Assembly: GCA_963701675.1 (NCBI GenBank)
Contig: OY969623.1
Coordinates: forward strand, 6,758,001-6,822,000
Reading direction: 5' to 3'
DNA length: 64,000 nucleotides
From: G963701675 sp963701675
GTDB lineage: Bacteria; Planctomycetota; Planctomycetia; Gemmatales; Gemmataceae
Shown here one piece after another: positions 1-8,708 of this stretch (its first letter is position 1; every line of letters begins with the position of its first letter). The notes beneath the pieces were generated by a model. It was not told the origin of the DNA and made no database searches. It saw only the letters and a program-made list of their open reading frames with translations. The position numbers and the translations under genes were made by a program.

Positions 1-435
1 AAAACGCGTGTCGCTCTCTTCGTAAGGCAGGTCATTGAGTGCCGCGATCGGGTACACGCGACTGGTGCTTAGAAACAAGAACGCGGCGCCTCGCCGACGG
101 GCGAGCTCCAAGCAGTTTATGGTGCCGCCTAGGTTGGTATTCAACACATAGAGCGGCGACCCACCGACACCAGCCTGAACGGATGGCTCGGCCGAGCAAT
201 CAATGAGCAAGTCGAACTCGGGCAGCGTCTCCAAATCTTCCGGGCAGCGGATGTCGCCGTGAACAAACGTAACGTTCTGTTCAAGCAGCCGAGGCAGATT
301 CAGTTCACTTCCACGGCGTTTCAGGTTATCGAGAGCCGTGAGGCGCAACCCGGGCATGGCATCGCGAAATGCCAGCGCGAGATTAGAGCCGACGAATCCC
401 GCGCCGCCCGTAATCAGAACGCTCTGGAAACTCAT
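1..435 (-). CDS. NAD-dependent nucleotide-sugar epimerase/dehydratase (SDR), 3' part outside window
   Basis: The reading frame opens with ATG at 435 on the minus strand and runs off the left edge, so only about 145 residues are visible. The N-terminus has the extended-SDR dinucleotide-binding loop TGGAGFVGSNLA. It is followed by LDNLKRRGSELNL, a conserved HGDIRCPEDL acidic segment and the strand LLIDCSAEPSVQAGV, as in CDP-paratose/tyvelose-type epimerases. The catalytic YxxxK region would lie beyond the edge. The start codon is 5 bases after the stop of the upstream epimerase gene, so the two are almost certainly co-transcribed. Inferred role: cytoplasmic conversion of an NDP-sugar for surface glycan. 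The exact substrate cannot be read from this part. Confidence 0.85.
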   Translation of the reverse strand, partial: MSFQSVLITGGAGFVGSNLALAFRDAMPGLRLTALDNLKRRGSELNLPRLLEQNVTFVHGDIRCPEDLETLPEFDLLIDCSAEPSVQAGVGGSPLYVLNTNLGGTINCLELARRRGAAFLFLSTSRVYPIAALNDLPYEESDTRF

Positions 436-440
436 GAAGG

Positions 441-1502
441 CTACACACGTGAAGACATGGATGTAAGAATCTGTTCCATGATCTTCGGCAAATCATAGGT
501 GTACTTCCATGTCGGGTAATGTCGCTGGAACTTGCGAGTGTCGCTGATGTACCAAATATGATCACCGATGCGATTGGTTTCCGAATGTACGACGTTCATC
601 TTCTTACCGGTCATCTTTTCGGACATGGCGATGGCTTCTTGCATGGAGCAGTTGCTGAAACGTCCACCGCCTGCGTTATAGACTTCGCCGGGTCGTGGTT
701 TCTGGTGATAATTCCAGAACATGTTGACCAAATCGTATGAGTGAATGTTGTCCCGAACTTGCTTCCCCTTGTAGCCGAAAATCGTGTACCGGTCGCCCGT
801 AATCGCACATTTCACCAAATACGAGAGAAACCCATGCAACATCGTCCCGGAGTGGCCGGGGCCCGTCAGGCACCCGCCGCGAAAACAGGCGGTATTCATG
901 TCGAAATATCGGCCGTATTCTTGCACGAGCGCATCAGCCGCCAACTTTGAAGCGCCAAAGAGCGAGTGCTTGGTATGGTCGACCGACATAGTCTCGTCGA
1001 TGCCGTGCTCCGCGAATGGATGGCTCTTGTCGACTTCCCATCGCGTTTCTTTCTCGACGAGCGGCAGGGAATTTGGATTATCACCGTAGACTTTGTTGGT
1101 GGACGTGAAAATGAAGCTCGCTTTCGGACAGTACTGCCGTGTCGCTTCCAGGAGCACGAGCGTGCCGTTGGCATTGACGGTGAAGTCGGTGTGAGGATCC
1201 TTGGCGGCCCAGTCGTGCGACGGCTGTGCCGCCGTGTGAATAACCGTCTGGATGTCGCTTCCGTACTTCGAAAAAAGCGCTTCAACCCGTTGGCGATCTC
1301 GAATATCGATGTCGTGATGTTCGTATCGCGGTATGGTATTTTCCAGTTCCTTCCGGCTCCATTCGGTCGAAGCGTCGTCGCCGAAGAAAGTCTTGCGCAT
1401 GTTGTTGTCGATGCCGACGACTTGAAAGCCCTTGGCGCTGAAAAAGCGCACGGACTCCGCGCCGATCAAACCGGCCGAACCAGTTATCAACGCAATTGCC
1501 AT
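441..1502 (-). CDS. CDP-paratose/tyvelose 2-epimerase-like SDR protein
   Basis: A 353-residue extended SDR protein. It has the Rossmann motif GSAGLIGAESV at residues 8-18, the segment HTAAQPSHDWAAKDP typical of CDP-tyvelose epimerase relatives, the catalytic-Ser strand FTSTNKVYGD, and the C-terminal substrate motif GYKGKQVRDNIHSYDLV. Where most SDRs have YxxxK, this one reads FGASK, so the usual catalytic Tyr is Phe. My recollection is that this is common in this subfamily. Known relatives use a tightly bound NAD to invert C2 of a CDP-3,6-dideoxyhexose. The next gene, 5 bases downstream, is another SDR epimerase, which supports a sugar-nucleotide pathway. The exact sugar is not determinable here. 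Confidence 0.85.
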   Translation of the reverse strand: MAIALITGSAGLIGAESVRFFSAKGFQVVGIDNNMRKTFFGDDASTEWSRKELENTIPRYEHHDIDIRDRQRVEALFSKYGSDIQTVIHTAAQPSHDWAAKDPHTDFTVNANGTLVLLEATRQYCPKASFIFTSTNKVYGDNPNSLPLVEKETRWEVDKSHPFAEHGIDETMSVDHTKHSLFGASKLAADALVQEYGRYFDMNTACFRGGCLTGPGHSGTMLHGFLSYLVKCAITGDRYTIFGYKGKQVRDNIHSYDLVNMFWNYHQKPRPGEVYNAGGGRFSNCSMQEAIAMSEKMTGKKMNVVHSETNRIGDHIWYISDTRKFQRHYPTWKYTYDLPKIMEQILTSMSSRV

Positions 1503-1542
1503 GAATCGCTCGCCCTTTCGATGGCTGAGAGTTCTGCCGGCA

Positions 1543-1587
1543 TTCTCAAACTGTACATTATGTTTCCCCGCTTATTCCGTGAAGGAG
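1543..1587 (+). repeat. 45-base repeated element, copy A
   Basis: This copy matches 2962-3006 at 40 of 45 positions, and the first 25 bases (starting TTCTCAAACTGTACATTATG) are identical. Both copies lie in non-coding DNA and on the same strand. The shared core contains TACATTAT, which could act as a promoter element, but copy A has no obvious plus-strand gene downstream. Confidence 0.6.
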
Positions 1588-1648
1588 CCGTTGATTGCGT
1601 TGTAACACCGCGAATGCCAAGTACCACTCCACCATAAACCCACCATTG

Positions 1649-1675
1649 TTATGGCGGAATGCGTTTTGTGGCACG
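1649..1675 (+). repeat. 27-base direct repeat, unit 1
   Basis: It matches 1724-1750 at 24 of 27 positions (common core GGAATGCG then TTTGTGGCACG). The spacing between copies is 75 bases. The second unit is preceded by a short CCACCGT/ACGGTGG hairpin. This looks like a small dispersed repeat; function unknown. Confidence 0.55.
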
Positions 1676-1723
1676 ATCTGGCGCGAGTGTTTTCGCCACA
1701 TCGCCACCGTTAACCACCGTCTC

Positions 1724-1750
1724 TTACGGTGGAATGCGCTTTGTGGCACG
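1724..1750 (+). repeat. 27-base direct repeat, unit 2
   Basis: Second copy of the repeat at 1649-1675. Its first bases form the right arm of a CCACCGT...ACGGTGG hairpin beginning near 1714. Confidence 0.55.
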
Positions 1751-2072
1751 CCAATGCACGATGGCCTGCCTTTCGCCCTGCCGGTGCTGCATTGCGAGCC
1801 TATCTCAAGCGAACCAGGATTAGTCGGTTTCCATCGCCACTCGGCGTCACTCCAACCCGGTGCGCACCTCGCGCGCCTGTGTGCGCATCATGCCACGGTG
1901 TCACGCTTCCATGCAAGCGCCGTTCTGTGACAAATTCGAGAGACTGAAAAAAAAGGCCGCTGTGAATAGACCTGAACAATAAGCTCCGGTGAACAGGCGT
2001 GGACAGATTTGGGCAGCGATGTGACGCGCGGCCCTCCGCCTGCCCGGTGTTTCCGTTTTGTTTCAACCGGTC

Positions 2073-2879
2073 CTAAACGGGCTCGATGTTTAACAGCGCA
2101 GGTTCAAAGTGAACCGACGAGGTATGATTCTGCTCCATCCAATTCTTGGCGCGATTGCTAACGAATAGCGCTTCCCCCACGCGAAAGAAATCTGTGCCGT
2201 CCCACAAACTTTCCTCAACAATTGGCGCGAATCGCTTCGTTCTGTCATACTCCATGTAGATTCCGCGAGGATGTGAGTATTCCGGCATGTCCGGTCGGTA
2301 TAGGGTGAGTTCCCTACACTCCAAGCACCGTGGCCAGTTGATATACCCGCATTCTTCGCAAACCATCGCGTGTTGACCGCAATGGGGACATAGGTTCGAA
2401 ACGCCATCGAATTTCCAACGATGGTGTGACTGCCCGCCATCGCCTGTGAAATCGAGATAATGAAGCTGCGGAACTCCGGGTCGTCCTTGAGCGTCCGGCC
2501 GTGGCCGAAAGTCGCTATTGTTGGTCCCGATTTCAACGATGTTGCAAACGGCGTAGCCCGTCAATTCGCTGTGCGCTAGTTGCCGGGAAAAAGGACGCGG
2601 TATGATCGGCAAAAGCTCCTCAGAAACCGGCACAAAGTTCCCGAGGATGTTACCGCCGAACAAGTCGAGGGCGATCCGCCTATGTCCCGTTCCTGTCTCG
2701 TGGCGACTGTCTTTCGCGCAACACCGTGCCTGACGCTCACAGCGCAAGTCGGCTGCAAGCGCCGCATAAACCGATTTGGGTTCGGCCGCAAGCAGCGTGT
2801 GCGCCCACAATGAGACGGACCAAAGAGCGTCTTTGATCAGCCTTCCGCTGTCGTCGTAGAAGATCCTTCCAGTGTGCAT
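2073..2879 (-). CDS. Double-CXXCG motif protein (SitI6/Imm11-like), probable
   Basis: A 268-residue soluble protein with no signal peptide. It has a Cys-rich centre, CPHCGQHAMVCEECG followed by RCLEC, and a C-terminus DFFRVGEALFVSNRAKNW continuing to VHFEPALL. This layout (paired CxxCG knuckles, then a late 'F-V-S-x-R' and 'FEP' segment) resembles the double-CXXCG family, some members of which are myxobacterial swarm-inhibition immunity proteins. Family placement is from motif memory, so moderate. It stands alone between an epimerase operon and a radical SAM gene, with no toxin beside it. Either it is an orphan immunity gene or the family has other roles. Confidence 0.55.
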   Translation of the reverse strand: MHTGRIFYDDSGRLIKDALWSVSLWAHTLLAAEPKSVYAALAADLRCERQARCCAKDSRHETGTGHRRIALDLFGGNILGNFVPVSEELLPIIPRPFSRQLAHSELTGYAVCNIVEIGTNNSDFRPRPDAQGRPGVPQLHYLDFTGDGGQSHHRWKFDGVSNLCPHCGQHAMVCEECGYINWPRCLECRELTLYRPDMPEYSHPRGIYMEYDRTKRFAPIVEESLWDGTDFFRVGEALFVSNRAKNWMEQNHTSSVHFEPALLNIEPV

Positions 2880-2961
2880 TTTCTACTTGCTAATCTCGAA
2901 GGTTCTTATCCACGTACGTTCCGATGTCGCCCTTTCGACTGCCGTCAAATCTACGGTCGGG

Positions 2962-3006
2962 TTCTCAAACTGTACATTATGTTTCCACCCATATTCCGTG
3001 GCGGAG
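2962..3006 (+). repeat. 45-base repeated element, copy B, upstream of the radical SAM gene
   Basis: Matches 1543-1587 at 40 of 45 positions. This copy ends 75 bases before the ATG at 3081 and points toward it, so a promoter or leader role is possible for the radical SAM gene. The perfectly conserved 25-base left part against a more variable right part argues for selection or recent copying. Confidence 0.6.
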
Positions 3007-3080
3007 AAACTCCCGCGGACAGGCACGGTCGGATTTGGCATAATAGGCCGATGCAACACCCATGACGGGAGAATCTTAAC

Positions 3081-4901
3081 GTGACCAATACCATGCTTCA
3101 GAATGAAATCCTCCGCCTCGCCCCGCGAGTCCGAACTCCGGGACAATACATCGGCGGTGAACTGAACAGCGTCGTCAAGGATCATCGACAAGTTCGCGGC
3201 AAGCTCTGCCTGGCCTTTCCAGACACCTACGGCCTGGGCATGAGTCACCACGGACTGCAGGTGCTTTACAGCATCATGAATAACGATCCGCAGTGGGCGT
3301 GCGAGCGCGCCTTTGCGCCGTGGCTTGATTTCGAGGCCTTGTTGCGCGAACAAGGGCTGCCGCTTTACAGCCTGGAGACGTTCACGCCGCTCCGCGAATT
3401 CGACATGATCGGTTTCAGTCTTCAATACGAAGTCTGTTACACCAACCTGCTCACGATGCTCGACCTCGGCCGCATCCCGATGTACAACACCGACCGTTCC
3501 CTCGATGATCCACTCATCATCGCCGGCGGCCCCGGTGCGCAGAACCCCGAGGTATTGGCGCCATTCGTCGACATCTTCGTCATCGGCGACGGCGAAGAAA
3601 GTCTGCCGTGGCTGATGGAACGCTGGATATCCTTGAAGGAAAGTCGGCGAGCGGCGGGTGTTGACCCGCTGGTTGCTCGTGCCGACATCATTGCCGAGAT
3701 CGTCGGCAGCACCACATGGGCTTATGCGCCCATGTTCTACGAGCCGGAGTATCATGCCGACGGAACCATCGCGGCCGTCAATCGCACCCGGGGTGACGTG
3801 CCGCGCGAAGTCACGGCCTGCACCATTAATCAGGACTTCGACGCCATCCCGCTTCCGACCAAGCCGATCGTTCCATTCGTCGAAACGACCCACGATCGTA
3901 TCGCCATCGAAATCATGCGTGGTTGTCCGTGGCAGTGCCGTTTTTGCCAGTCGACGGTGATCAAAAGGCCGCTCAGGGTGCGTTCGATCGACAACATTGT
4001 GCAGTCGGCGCTGGAAAGCTATCGCAACACTGGCCACCACGAAATCAGCCTTCTGAGCCTGAGCACCAGCGACTATCCGGAGTTCGAAGCGCTAGTTAAC
4101 CGCATGCACGAGGTGTTCACGCCGCTCGGCGTCAGTATCTCGCTGCCAAGCCTCCGAATTACGCACCAGCTTCGGTCGTTACCCAAACTCATGCAGGGCG
4201 TCCGCCGCGCGGGCCTGACACTTGCGCCCGAAGTTGCCCGTGACGATATGCGAGTGCAAATTCGAAAGCCCGTCAAGAACGACGATCTCTACGAAGGCTG
4301 CCGGGAAGCATTCAAGAACGGTTGGCAGCGCGTCAAGCTGTACTTCATGTGTGGCCTTCCGGGCGAGCGTGCCGTCGATCTGGATGGGATCGTGGATATG
4401 GCGGAGCAAATAGCACGCATCGGCAAAGATACTCGTGGCCGATTCGCCGAGGTTACCGCGTCGGTTTCGAACTTCGTGCCCAAGCCGCACACACCCTATC
4501 AGTGGAACGGAATGCAAACCCGCGAGTACCTCCAGGGGGCGGGCCAATACATGAAACAGCGCTGCCGAATACGCTCCGTGCGCGTGAATCAACACGAAAT
4601 CGAATGCAGTCTGCTCGAAGGCGTCTTAACTCGTGGTGATCGCCGCATCGCGCCGGCTTTGGTCGAAGCTTGGCGTCGGGGTTGTCGCATGGACGGCTGG
4701 CGCGAGTGTTTCAAACCGGCTGTCTGGTGGCAGACTTTCGCCGACATGGGCATTGACCCGATGTGGTATTCACAACGAAGCCGTGTGATGACGGAAGTCT
4801 TGCCGTGGGACCACGTCAACGTAAAGAAAGGCCGCGCGTATCTCGAAAAGGAACAAGAACGGAGCCTGATGCAGTTGGAGGTGATGGCGAATGCGCTCTA
4901 A
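3081..4901 (+). CDS. B12-binding-type radical SAM protein (TIGR03960-like)
   Basis: A 606-residue protein. The N-terminal half is a cobalamin-binding-like Rossmann domain (GLGMSHHGLQVLYS, IIAGGPGAQNPE, FVIGDGEESLPWL). The radical SAM core begins at about residue 275 with RGCPWQCRFCQ, the CxxxCxxC cluster motif (first Cys at residue 282). Later come LAPEVARDDMR, KLYFMCGLPGE and VSNFVPKPHTPYQW, all typical of the YgiQ/TIGR03960 family. Members usually sit beside or are fused to a DUF2344 partner; none is seen here. The substrate is unknown. It overlaps the next gene by 11 bases, so the two are translationally coupled. The predicted location is cytoplasmic, with a 4Fe-4S cluster. Confidence 0.85.
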   Translation: MTNTMLQNEILRLAPRVRTPGQYIGGELNSVVKDHRQVRGKLCLAFPDTYGLGMSHHGLQVLYSIMNNDPQWACERAFAPWLDFEALLREQGLPLYSLETFTPLREFDMIGFSLQYEVCYTNLLTMLDLGRIPMYNTDRSLDDPLIIAGGPGAQNPEVLAPFVDIFVIGDGEESLPWLMERWISLKESRRAAGVDPLVARADIIAEIVGSTTWAYAPMFYEPEYHADGTIAAVNRTRGDVPREVTACTINQDFDAIPLPTKPIVPFVETTHDRIAIEIMRGCPWQCRFCQSTVIKRPLRVRSIDNIVQSALESYRNTGHHEISLLSLSTSDYPEFEALVNRMHEVFTPLGVSISLPSLRITHQLRSLPKLMQGVRRAGLTLAPEVARDDMRVQIRKPVKNDDLYEGCREAFKNGWQRVKLYFMCGLPGERAVDLDGIVDMAEQIARIGKDTRGRFAEVTASVSNFVPKPHTPYQWNGMQTREYLQGAGQYMKQRCRIRSVRVNQHEIECSLLEGVLTRGDRRIAPALVEAWRRGCRMDGWRECFKPAVWWQTFADMGIDPMWYSQRSRVMTEVLPWDHVNVKKGRAYLEKEQERSLMQLEVMANAL

Positions 4902-5469
4902 AGCAACTGCCGAAAAACGAGTGCCGACATCCCGGCCAATGACCGCGGAAGACCTAGGCCGTTTGGCGGCCGATGGTAACCGGCACGAACTCGTGAAGGG
5001 AGAGCTTCGAACAATGCCACCCGGCGGCGGTGAACACGGGTTTATCGGAGTGAAAGTGGTTCTACCACTATGGCAGCACGTCAAGAAGCGGCGGCTCGGC
5101 GTCGTCTTAGGAGCGGAAACTGGTTTCATCATCTCACGTAATCCAGATACGGTTCGCGCACCGGACGTCGCATTCGTACACAAGGATCGAGTGCCGTCGA
5201 CTGGCGTGCCAAAGGGATATTGGCCGGGCGCTCCAGACCTTGCCGTTGAGGTCATTTCGCCTTGGGATACAAAACGCGATATGGAGGCGAAGGTCCAAGA
5301 GTGGTTGGCAGCGCAAGTTGGACTTGTATGGGTAATTGATCCGCCCAAACGACGCGTCACGGTGCATCGTCGAGGTCGAAAAGCAGTCGTTCTCACCGAA
5401 GAGGACACGCTGGATGGCGGGGATGTCATACCAGAGTTCAGCTGCCCGATCGCCGATATTTTCACATAA
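4891..5469 (+). CDS. Uma2 family (DUF820) PD-(D/E)XK-fold nuclease-like protein
   Basis: 192 residues. It has the N-terminal MTAEDLGRLAADGNRHELVKGEL segment in shortened form (ELVKGELR visible) followed by a nuclease-like core: APDVAFV, then DLAVEVISPWDTKRD, with the EVxSP element and following basic residues of the restriction-endonuclease fold. It ends with the usual TLDGGDVIPEF segment. Uma2-like proteins are abundant in planctomycetes and cyanobacteria and their role is unclear; many genomes carry dozens. The gene starts inside the end of the radical SAM gene (11-base overlap). The coupling does not by itself show a shared function. Confidence 0.85.
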   Translation: MRSKATAEKRVPTSRPMTAEDLGRLAADGNRHELVKGELRTMPPGGGEHGFIGVKVVLPLWQHVKKRRLGVVLGAETGFIISRNPDTVRAPDVAFVHKDRVPSTGVPKGYWPGAPDLAVEVISPWDTKRDMEAKVQEWLAAQVGLVWVIDPPKRRVTVHRRGRKAVVLTEEDTLDGGDVIPEFSCPIADIFT

Positions 5470-5575
5470 ACCAGCTGCGTTTCTTCACATTTCTAACCGC
5501 CGGTCTTCATCGGCTCTAAACAAAAGCGTGGTATGGTTTTATCGGGATCAACAAGAACCCGAGGGTCCGCTTTTC

Positions 5576-6367
5576 ATGACCACGCTTATCATTAGCGACC
5601 TCCACCTCGGCTCGCGGAACAGTCAGGTGGGGCCGCTGACGCAGGTCCTCAACACCCACTTCGATCAACTCATCCTGAACGGCGATACGATCAACAACCT
5701 GAATCTGAAGAAACTAAAGCCCAAGCACTGGCGTATCATCGATCGCTTGCGCACCATCGCAAGCAGCCGGGACCTGGTGGTGATTCGTGGCAACCACGAC
5801 TTTCCTGCCGGTTCCCAGGACGAAACTTTTGGACCACCGAACGTGTTGTCCACGTTGTTAGGCGTGCCCCTTCGAGAGGAATTCCGCCTCCAGGTCGGCC
5901 GGCGTAACTATCTCATCCTGCACGGCGACCGCTTCGATCCGACGCTGCGCTGGCCCATCCTCACCGATACCGCCGACTTGTGTTACCGCGCCGTCCAAGG
6001 GATGAACACGAGGGCCGCCAAATGGCTCAAACGGAGCGTGAAACACTTGGGTGGCGCGATCGAGTTCGTCAAGCGGCGTTCGGTTGATTACGCTCGCAAC
6101 ATGAATTGCGACGGTATCATTACCGGTCACACGCACTTCTTCGACGATGATCGAATCGGCGACGTCCATTACCTGAATACGGGGTGCTGGACCGATTGGC
6201 CTTGCACCTACATTCTTGCTCACGATTCGCATATCGAACTATGTCAATGGAACGGCAGCTTGTCAGTGACTCGCTCGCTCCGGTCGGCGATCCATCCGAG
6301 AAACCGGCTTGAGCTGGAAGCCATCTCCATGCGACATGCGAAAGAAATGGCGCCGTCACCAAATTGA
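5576..6367 (+). CDS. Metallophosphoesterase, UDP-2,3-diacylglucosamine pyrophosphatase-like (LpxH-like)
   Basis: 263 residues from the ATG at 5576, chosen because SDLHLG, the first metal motif, follows within ten residues; an upstream frame extension has no family-like sequence. All five calcineurin-type metal motifs are present in order: ISDLHLG, NGDTINN, RGNHDF, HGDRF and TGHTHF. This pattern and size fit the LpxH/YbbF-type branch that acts on UDP-2,3-diacylglucosamine, but the same fold covers other substrates. No membrane segment or signal peptide is seen. Genes on either side are not lipid A genes, so function stays at family level. Confidence 0.75.
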   Translation: MTTLIISDLHLGSRNSQVGPLTQVLNTHFDQLILNGDTINNLNLKKLKPKHWRIIDRLRTIASSRDLVVIRGNHDFPAGSQDETFGPPNVLSTLLGVPLREEFRLQVGRRNYLILHGDRFDPTLRWPILTDTADLCYRAVQGMNTRAAKWLKRSVKHLGGAIEFVKRRSVDYARNMNCDGIITGHTHFFDDDRIGDVHYLNTGCWTDWPCTYILAHDSHIELCQWNGSLSVTRSLRSAIHPRNRLELEAISMRHAKEMAPSPN

Positions 6368-6567
6368 ACCGGGCAGGCTAATCTGCCGCATTCTCTAGCC
6401 GTTCAAACGCAGTCTTAGCGAATCCGTGCTGCGCAACCGCGACATTGAGTAAGACTCAGAATAAATAATCGAACTTGAGCCGGAAGTCCGAAGGAAACTA
6501 TAATTGAGCTGTTGAGCATGATACGTCATGCTGTTGCTTACCTAGCTTGCCCAAACGTGGGGCTCGA

Positions 6568-7023
6568 ATGTCAAAAGGCTGGATACGCGCAACGTCGGCG
6601 CTGACCTTGGTGGTGTTCATCATCACCAATGGGGCGCTGACCGTGCATGCCGGCATTTGCTTCGCCCAATGCAATTGTGTGCCGACGCGTACCGGCGACG
6701 ACACTGCAACAGATTCTTGCGATGGCGACGAGTCGCAATGTTCCCACTGCCAGTCGACTCGCGATATGGACGCCACATCCGAACAATGCACTCTGGCAAC
6801 GGATGAACGATGCTCGGACGATACCATGTGTCCGTGCGGTGGCACGGGCACGTGCCCTTGTCCTGAGGGCTGCGTCTTCTGCGGCGTGGCCAAGGTGCTG
6901 TGTGTTGGCGTCGACATGTTCAGTTCATCCGGCCATGTCTTCCTTGAATGTTGCGTTCTTGAGTCAGCGCCCGTTTATCTCCCACCTCCAGCGGGTCGGC
7001 TGATTCGCCCGCCTCGCGCCTAA
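6568..7023 (+). CDS. Cys-rich exported protein upstream of the metal efflux genes
   Basis: 151 residues from ATG 6568 (GGGG Shine-Dalgarno-like run just before it). A signal-anchor-like segment, ATSALTLVVFIITNGALTVHA, lies at residues 7-27 and ends in an AxA-like cleavage site. The mature part holds roughly 20 Cys, many as CxxC or CxC (SQCSHCQS, CPCGGTGTCPCPEGC, CVFCG), and then a hydrophobic segment near ECCVLE. The C-terminus is Pro/Arg rich. No family is recognised. Cys density plus its place directly before the CzcB genes suggests metal binding in the periplasm (inference). It might be the first gene of the efflux operon; the gap to the next start is about 130 bases. Confidence 0.6.
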   Translation: MSKGWIRATSALTLVVFIITNGALTVHAGICFAQCNCVPTRTGDDTATDSCDGDESQCSHCQSTRDMDATSEQCTLATDERCSDDTMCPCGGTGTCPCPEGCVFCGVAKVLCVGVDMFSSSGHVFLECCVLESAPVYLPPPAGRLIRPPRA

Positions 7024-7154
7024 TTCATCGACTTGTCTAATCGTGCGCACCAATTGCGTCGGCTGACGGTGCGCCGAATCCGCCAAACTACAATCAGCGG
7101 CGATCTGCGGCTAATCGCGATGATCGCGCGGAGTGACTGTCTCGGAGACAGCAG

Positions 7155-8708
7155 ATGAACCCGAATGCAGTCGAGGCTGCCTCGACGGAACCAAGCGCCG
7201 GCACGACGGCCCAGCGGCACACGCTGCGCACGGCTGTGGCGGACGGTTCCCACCGCACTAACGGTCGTGGCACTGGCGGGACTCGGATTCTGGGGGCACC
7301 ACACCGGTTGGCGGTTCGGATCGAACGCCGAAATGGATCAAACCGCAGGTGGCCGCAACGTTGAACACGTAGTTCGACTGGTGGCGCCGCCAACACCGTC
7401 TTATGGATGGTGTTCCGCCCACGGCGTGCACGACTGCCCGCTGGATCATCCGGAGGTTGCGCAACTGGATAAGCCACACACGGTGTCACGAGGCGAACTA
7501 GATCGCAGTCAGCGTGCGCTTGCCGTTCGCCCGCGACACGAAAACTCCCCAGCGTTTCCGCTTTCAGGCTGGCGGTTACGATTCGAGTCGAAGGACGCCG
7601 TCGATAAGGCAGGAATAGACATCACACCGGCGTGGACAACAGCGATCACCGAGGCCGTAAGCGCCAGCGGCGAAGTTCAGTTCGATCCGACACGAATGGC
7701 CCGTGTCACATCACGCGTGCCGGGGATTGCCCGCTTTGTCGGAAAAAAGGTCGGCGACGCGGTGCAAACGGGCGAGGTCATTGCTTTGGTCGACGCGGCG
7801 GAAGTCGGGAAGGCGAAGTCGGAATTGCTGCAAGCCTTGGTGCAAAGTCGACTCAAGAAAAAGGCGCTGGACAACCTCCGCGCGGCCGGGCCATCTATTC
7901 CGGAACGCCAGTTGAAAGAGGCCGAGGCCGCTTGGCGCGACGCGGAGACCCGTCTGCTCTCATCGGAACAAGGTTTGGCCAATCTGGGGCTTCCGATTTC
8001 TGTTTCGGATTTGGCCGCCCAATCAATCGACGACGTGGCTCGCCGCATCCAATCGATCGGCGTTCCCGAAACAGCCGCTGCGCAACTGGTCTCCGATTCT
8101 CGAACCGCCAACCTGTTGCCGATCCGCGCCCGCTCGATGGGATGGTGCTTTCCAGCGATGTCATTCCAGGCGAGGTCGTCGATACGTCGGATGTCGTTTT
8201 TACGATCGTCGATGCGACACGGGTGTTGGCGATGTTACACGTAAGCATGGACGATGCCCGGTTTGTCACCGTTGACGCGGCGGTGAGGTTCCGCCCCGAT
8301 GGCACGCGCGATGAAATCATCGGCAAGGTGGTCTGGATTGGAACCGCCGCGGATGAAAAAACCCGCTTGGTGCCCATTCGTGTCGAACTTGGGAACGACA
8401 ATGGCCGGCTCCGAGCTTCCACACTCGGCACCGGTCGAATCGTGCTTCGTGAAGAACCGCAGTCGCTGGTCGTTCCAAGTGAGGCGGTTCACTCTTTCGC
8501 GGGGAACGAAATCGTCTTCGTACGGCATAAGGACTTTTTGAAGCCCAACGGTTCGGCAGAATTCATGGTTCGTTCGGTCCGGACCGGCGCTCGCGATGGA
8601 ACGAACACCGAGGTTGTTGTAGGCCTGTTACCGGGAGAGATAGTTGCGACCAAGGGCAGCGCGTTGCTGGTGAACGAGTTGAAGAAATCACAACGGAGCG
8701 GATCATGA
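7155..8708 (+). CDS. CzcB-like RND membrane-fusion protein, frame-disrupted
   Basis: Start ATG 7155 has a GGAGA ribosome site. To give one continuous adaptor like its downstream paralogue, the frame must change twice: near 7225-7235, before the membrane anchor TALTVVALAGLGFWG, and again at 8120-8133, where restoring one C in a CCC run gives RAPLDGMVLS. The total, 1,554 bases, divides into 518 codons. Seen in order: anchor, a GWCSAHGVHDCPL metal-binding-like motif, the lipoyl half FVGKKVGDAVQTGEVIALVD, a coiled-coil hairpin, and a beta-barrel part TRLVPIRVELGN. It overlaps the next gene's ATG by 4 bases. It is either a pseudogene or a sequence with base-call errors. Confidence 0.75.

Larger units (their letters stand above)
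1503..2072. other. Intergenic stretch with repeated motifs, no convincing gene
   Basis: About 570 bases separate two minus-strand genes. I see no reading frame with family-like sequence. The stretch holds one copy of a 45-base element also found at 2962-3006, and a pair of 27-base direct repeats at 1649-1675 and 1724-1750. It presumably contains the promoter of the epimerase operon, which I could not place. Confidence 0.5.

Noticed and set aside
966..1637. Plus-strand reading frame of 223 codons opposite the epimerase gene
   Set aside because: Antisense to a conserved SDR gene; only the 45-base repeated element within its end is of interest.
2883..4040. Long minus-strand reading frame (about 385 codons) opposite the radical SAM gene
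   Set aside because: It is antisense to a clearly conserved protein and has no family-like motifs; long antisense frames arise from codon bias in this composition.
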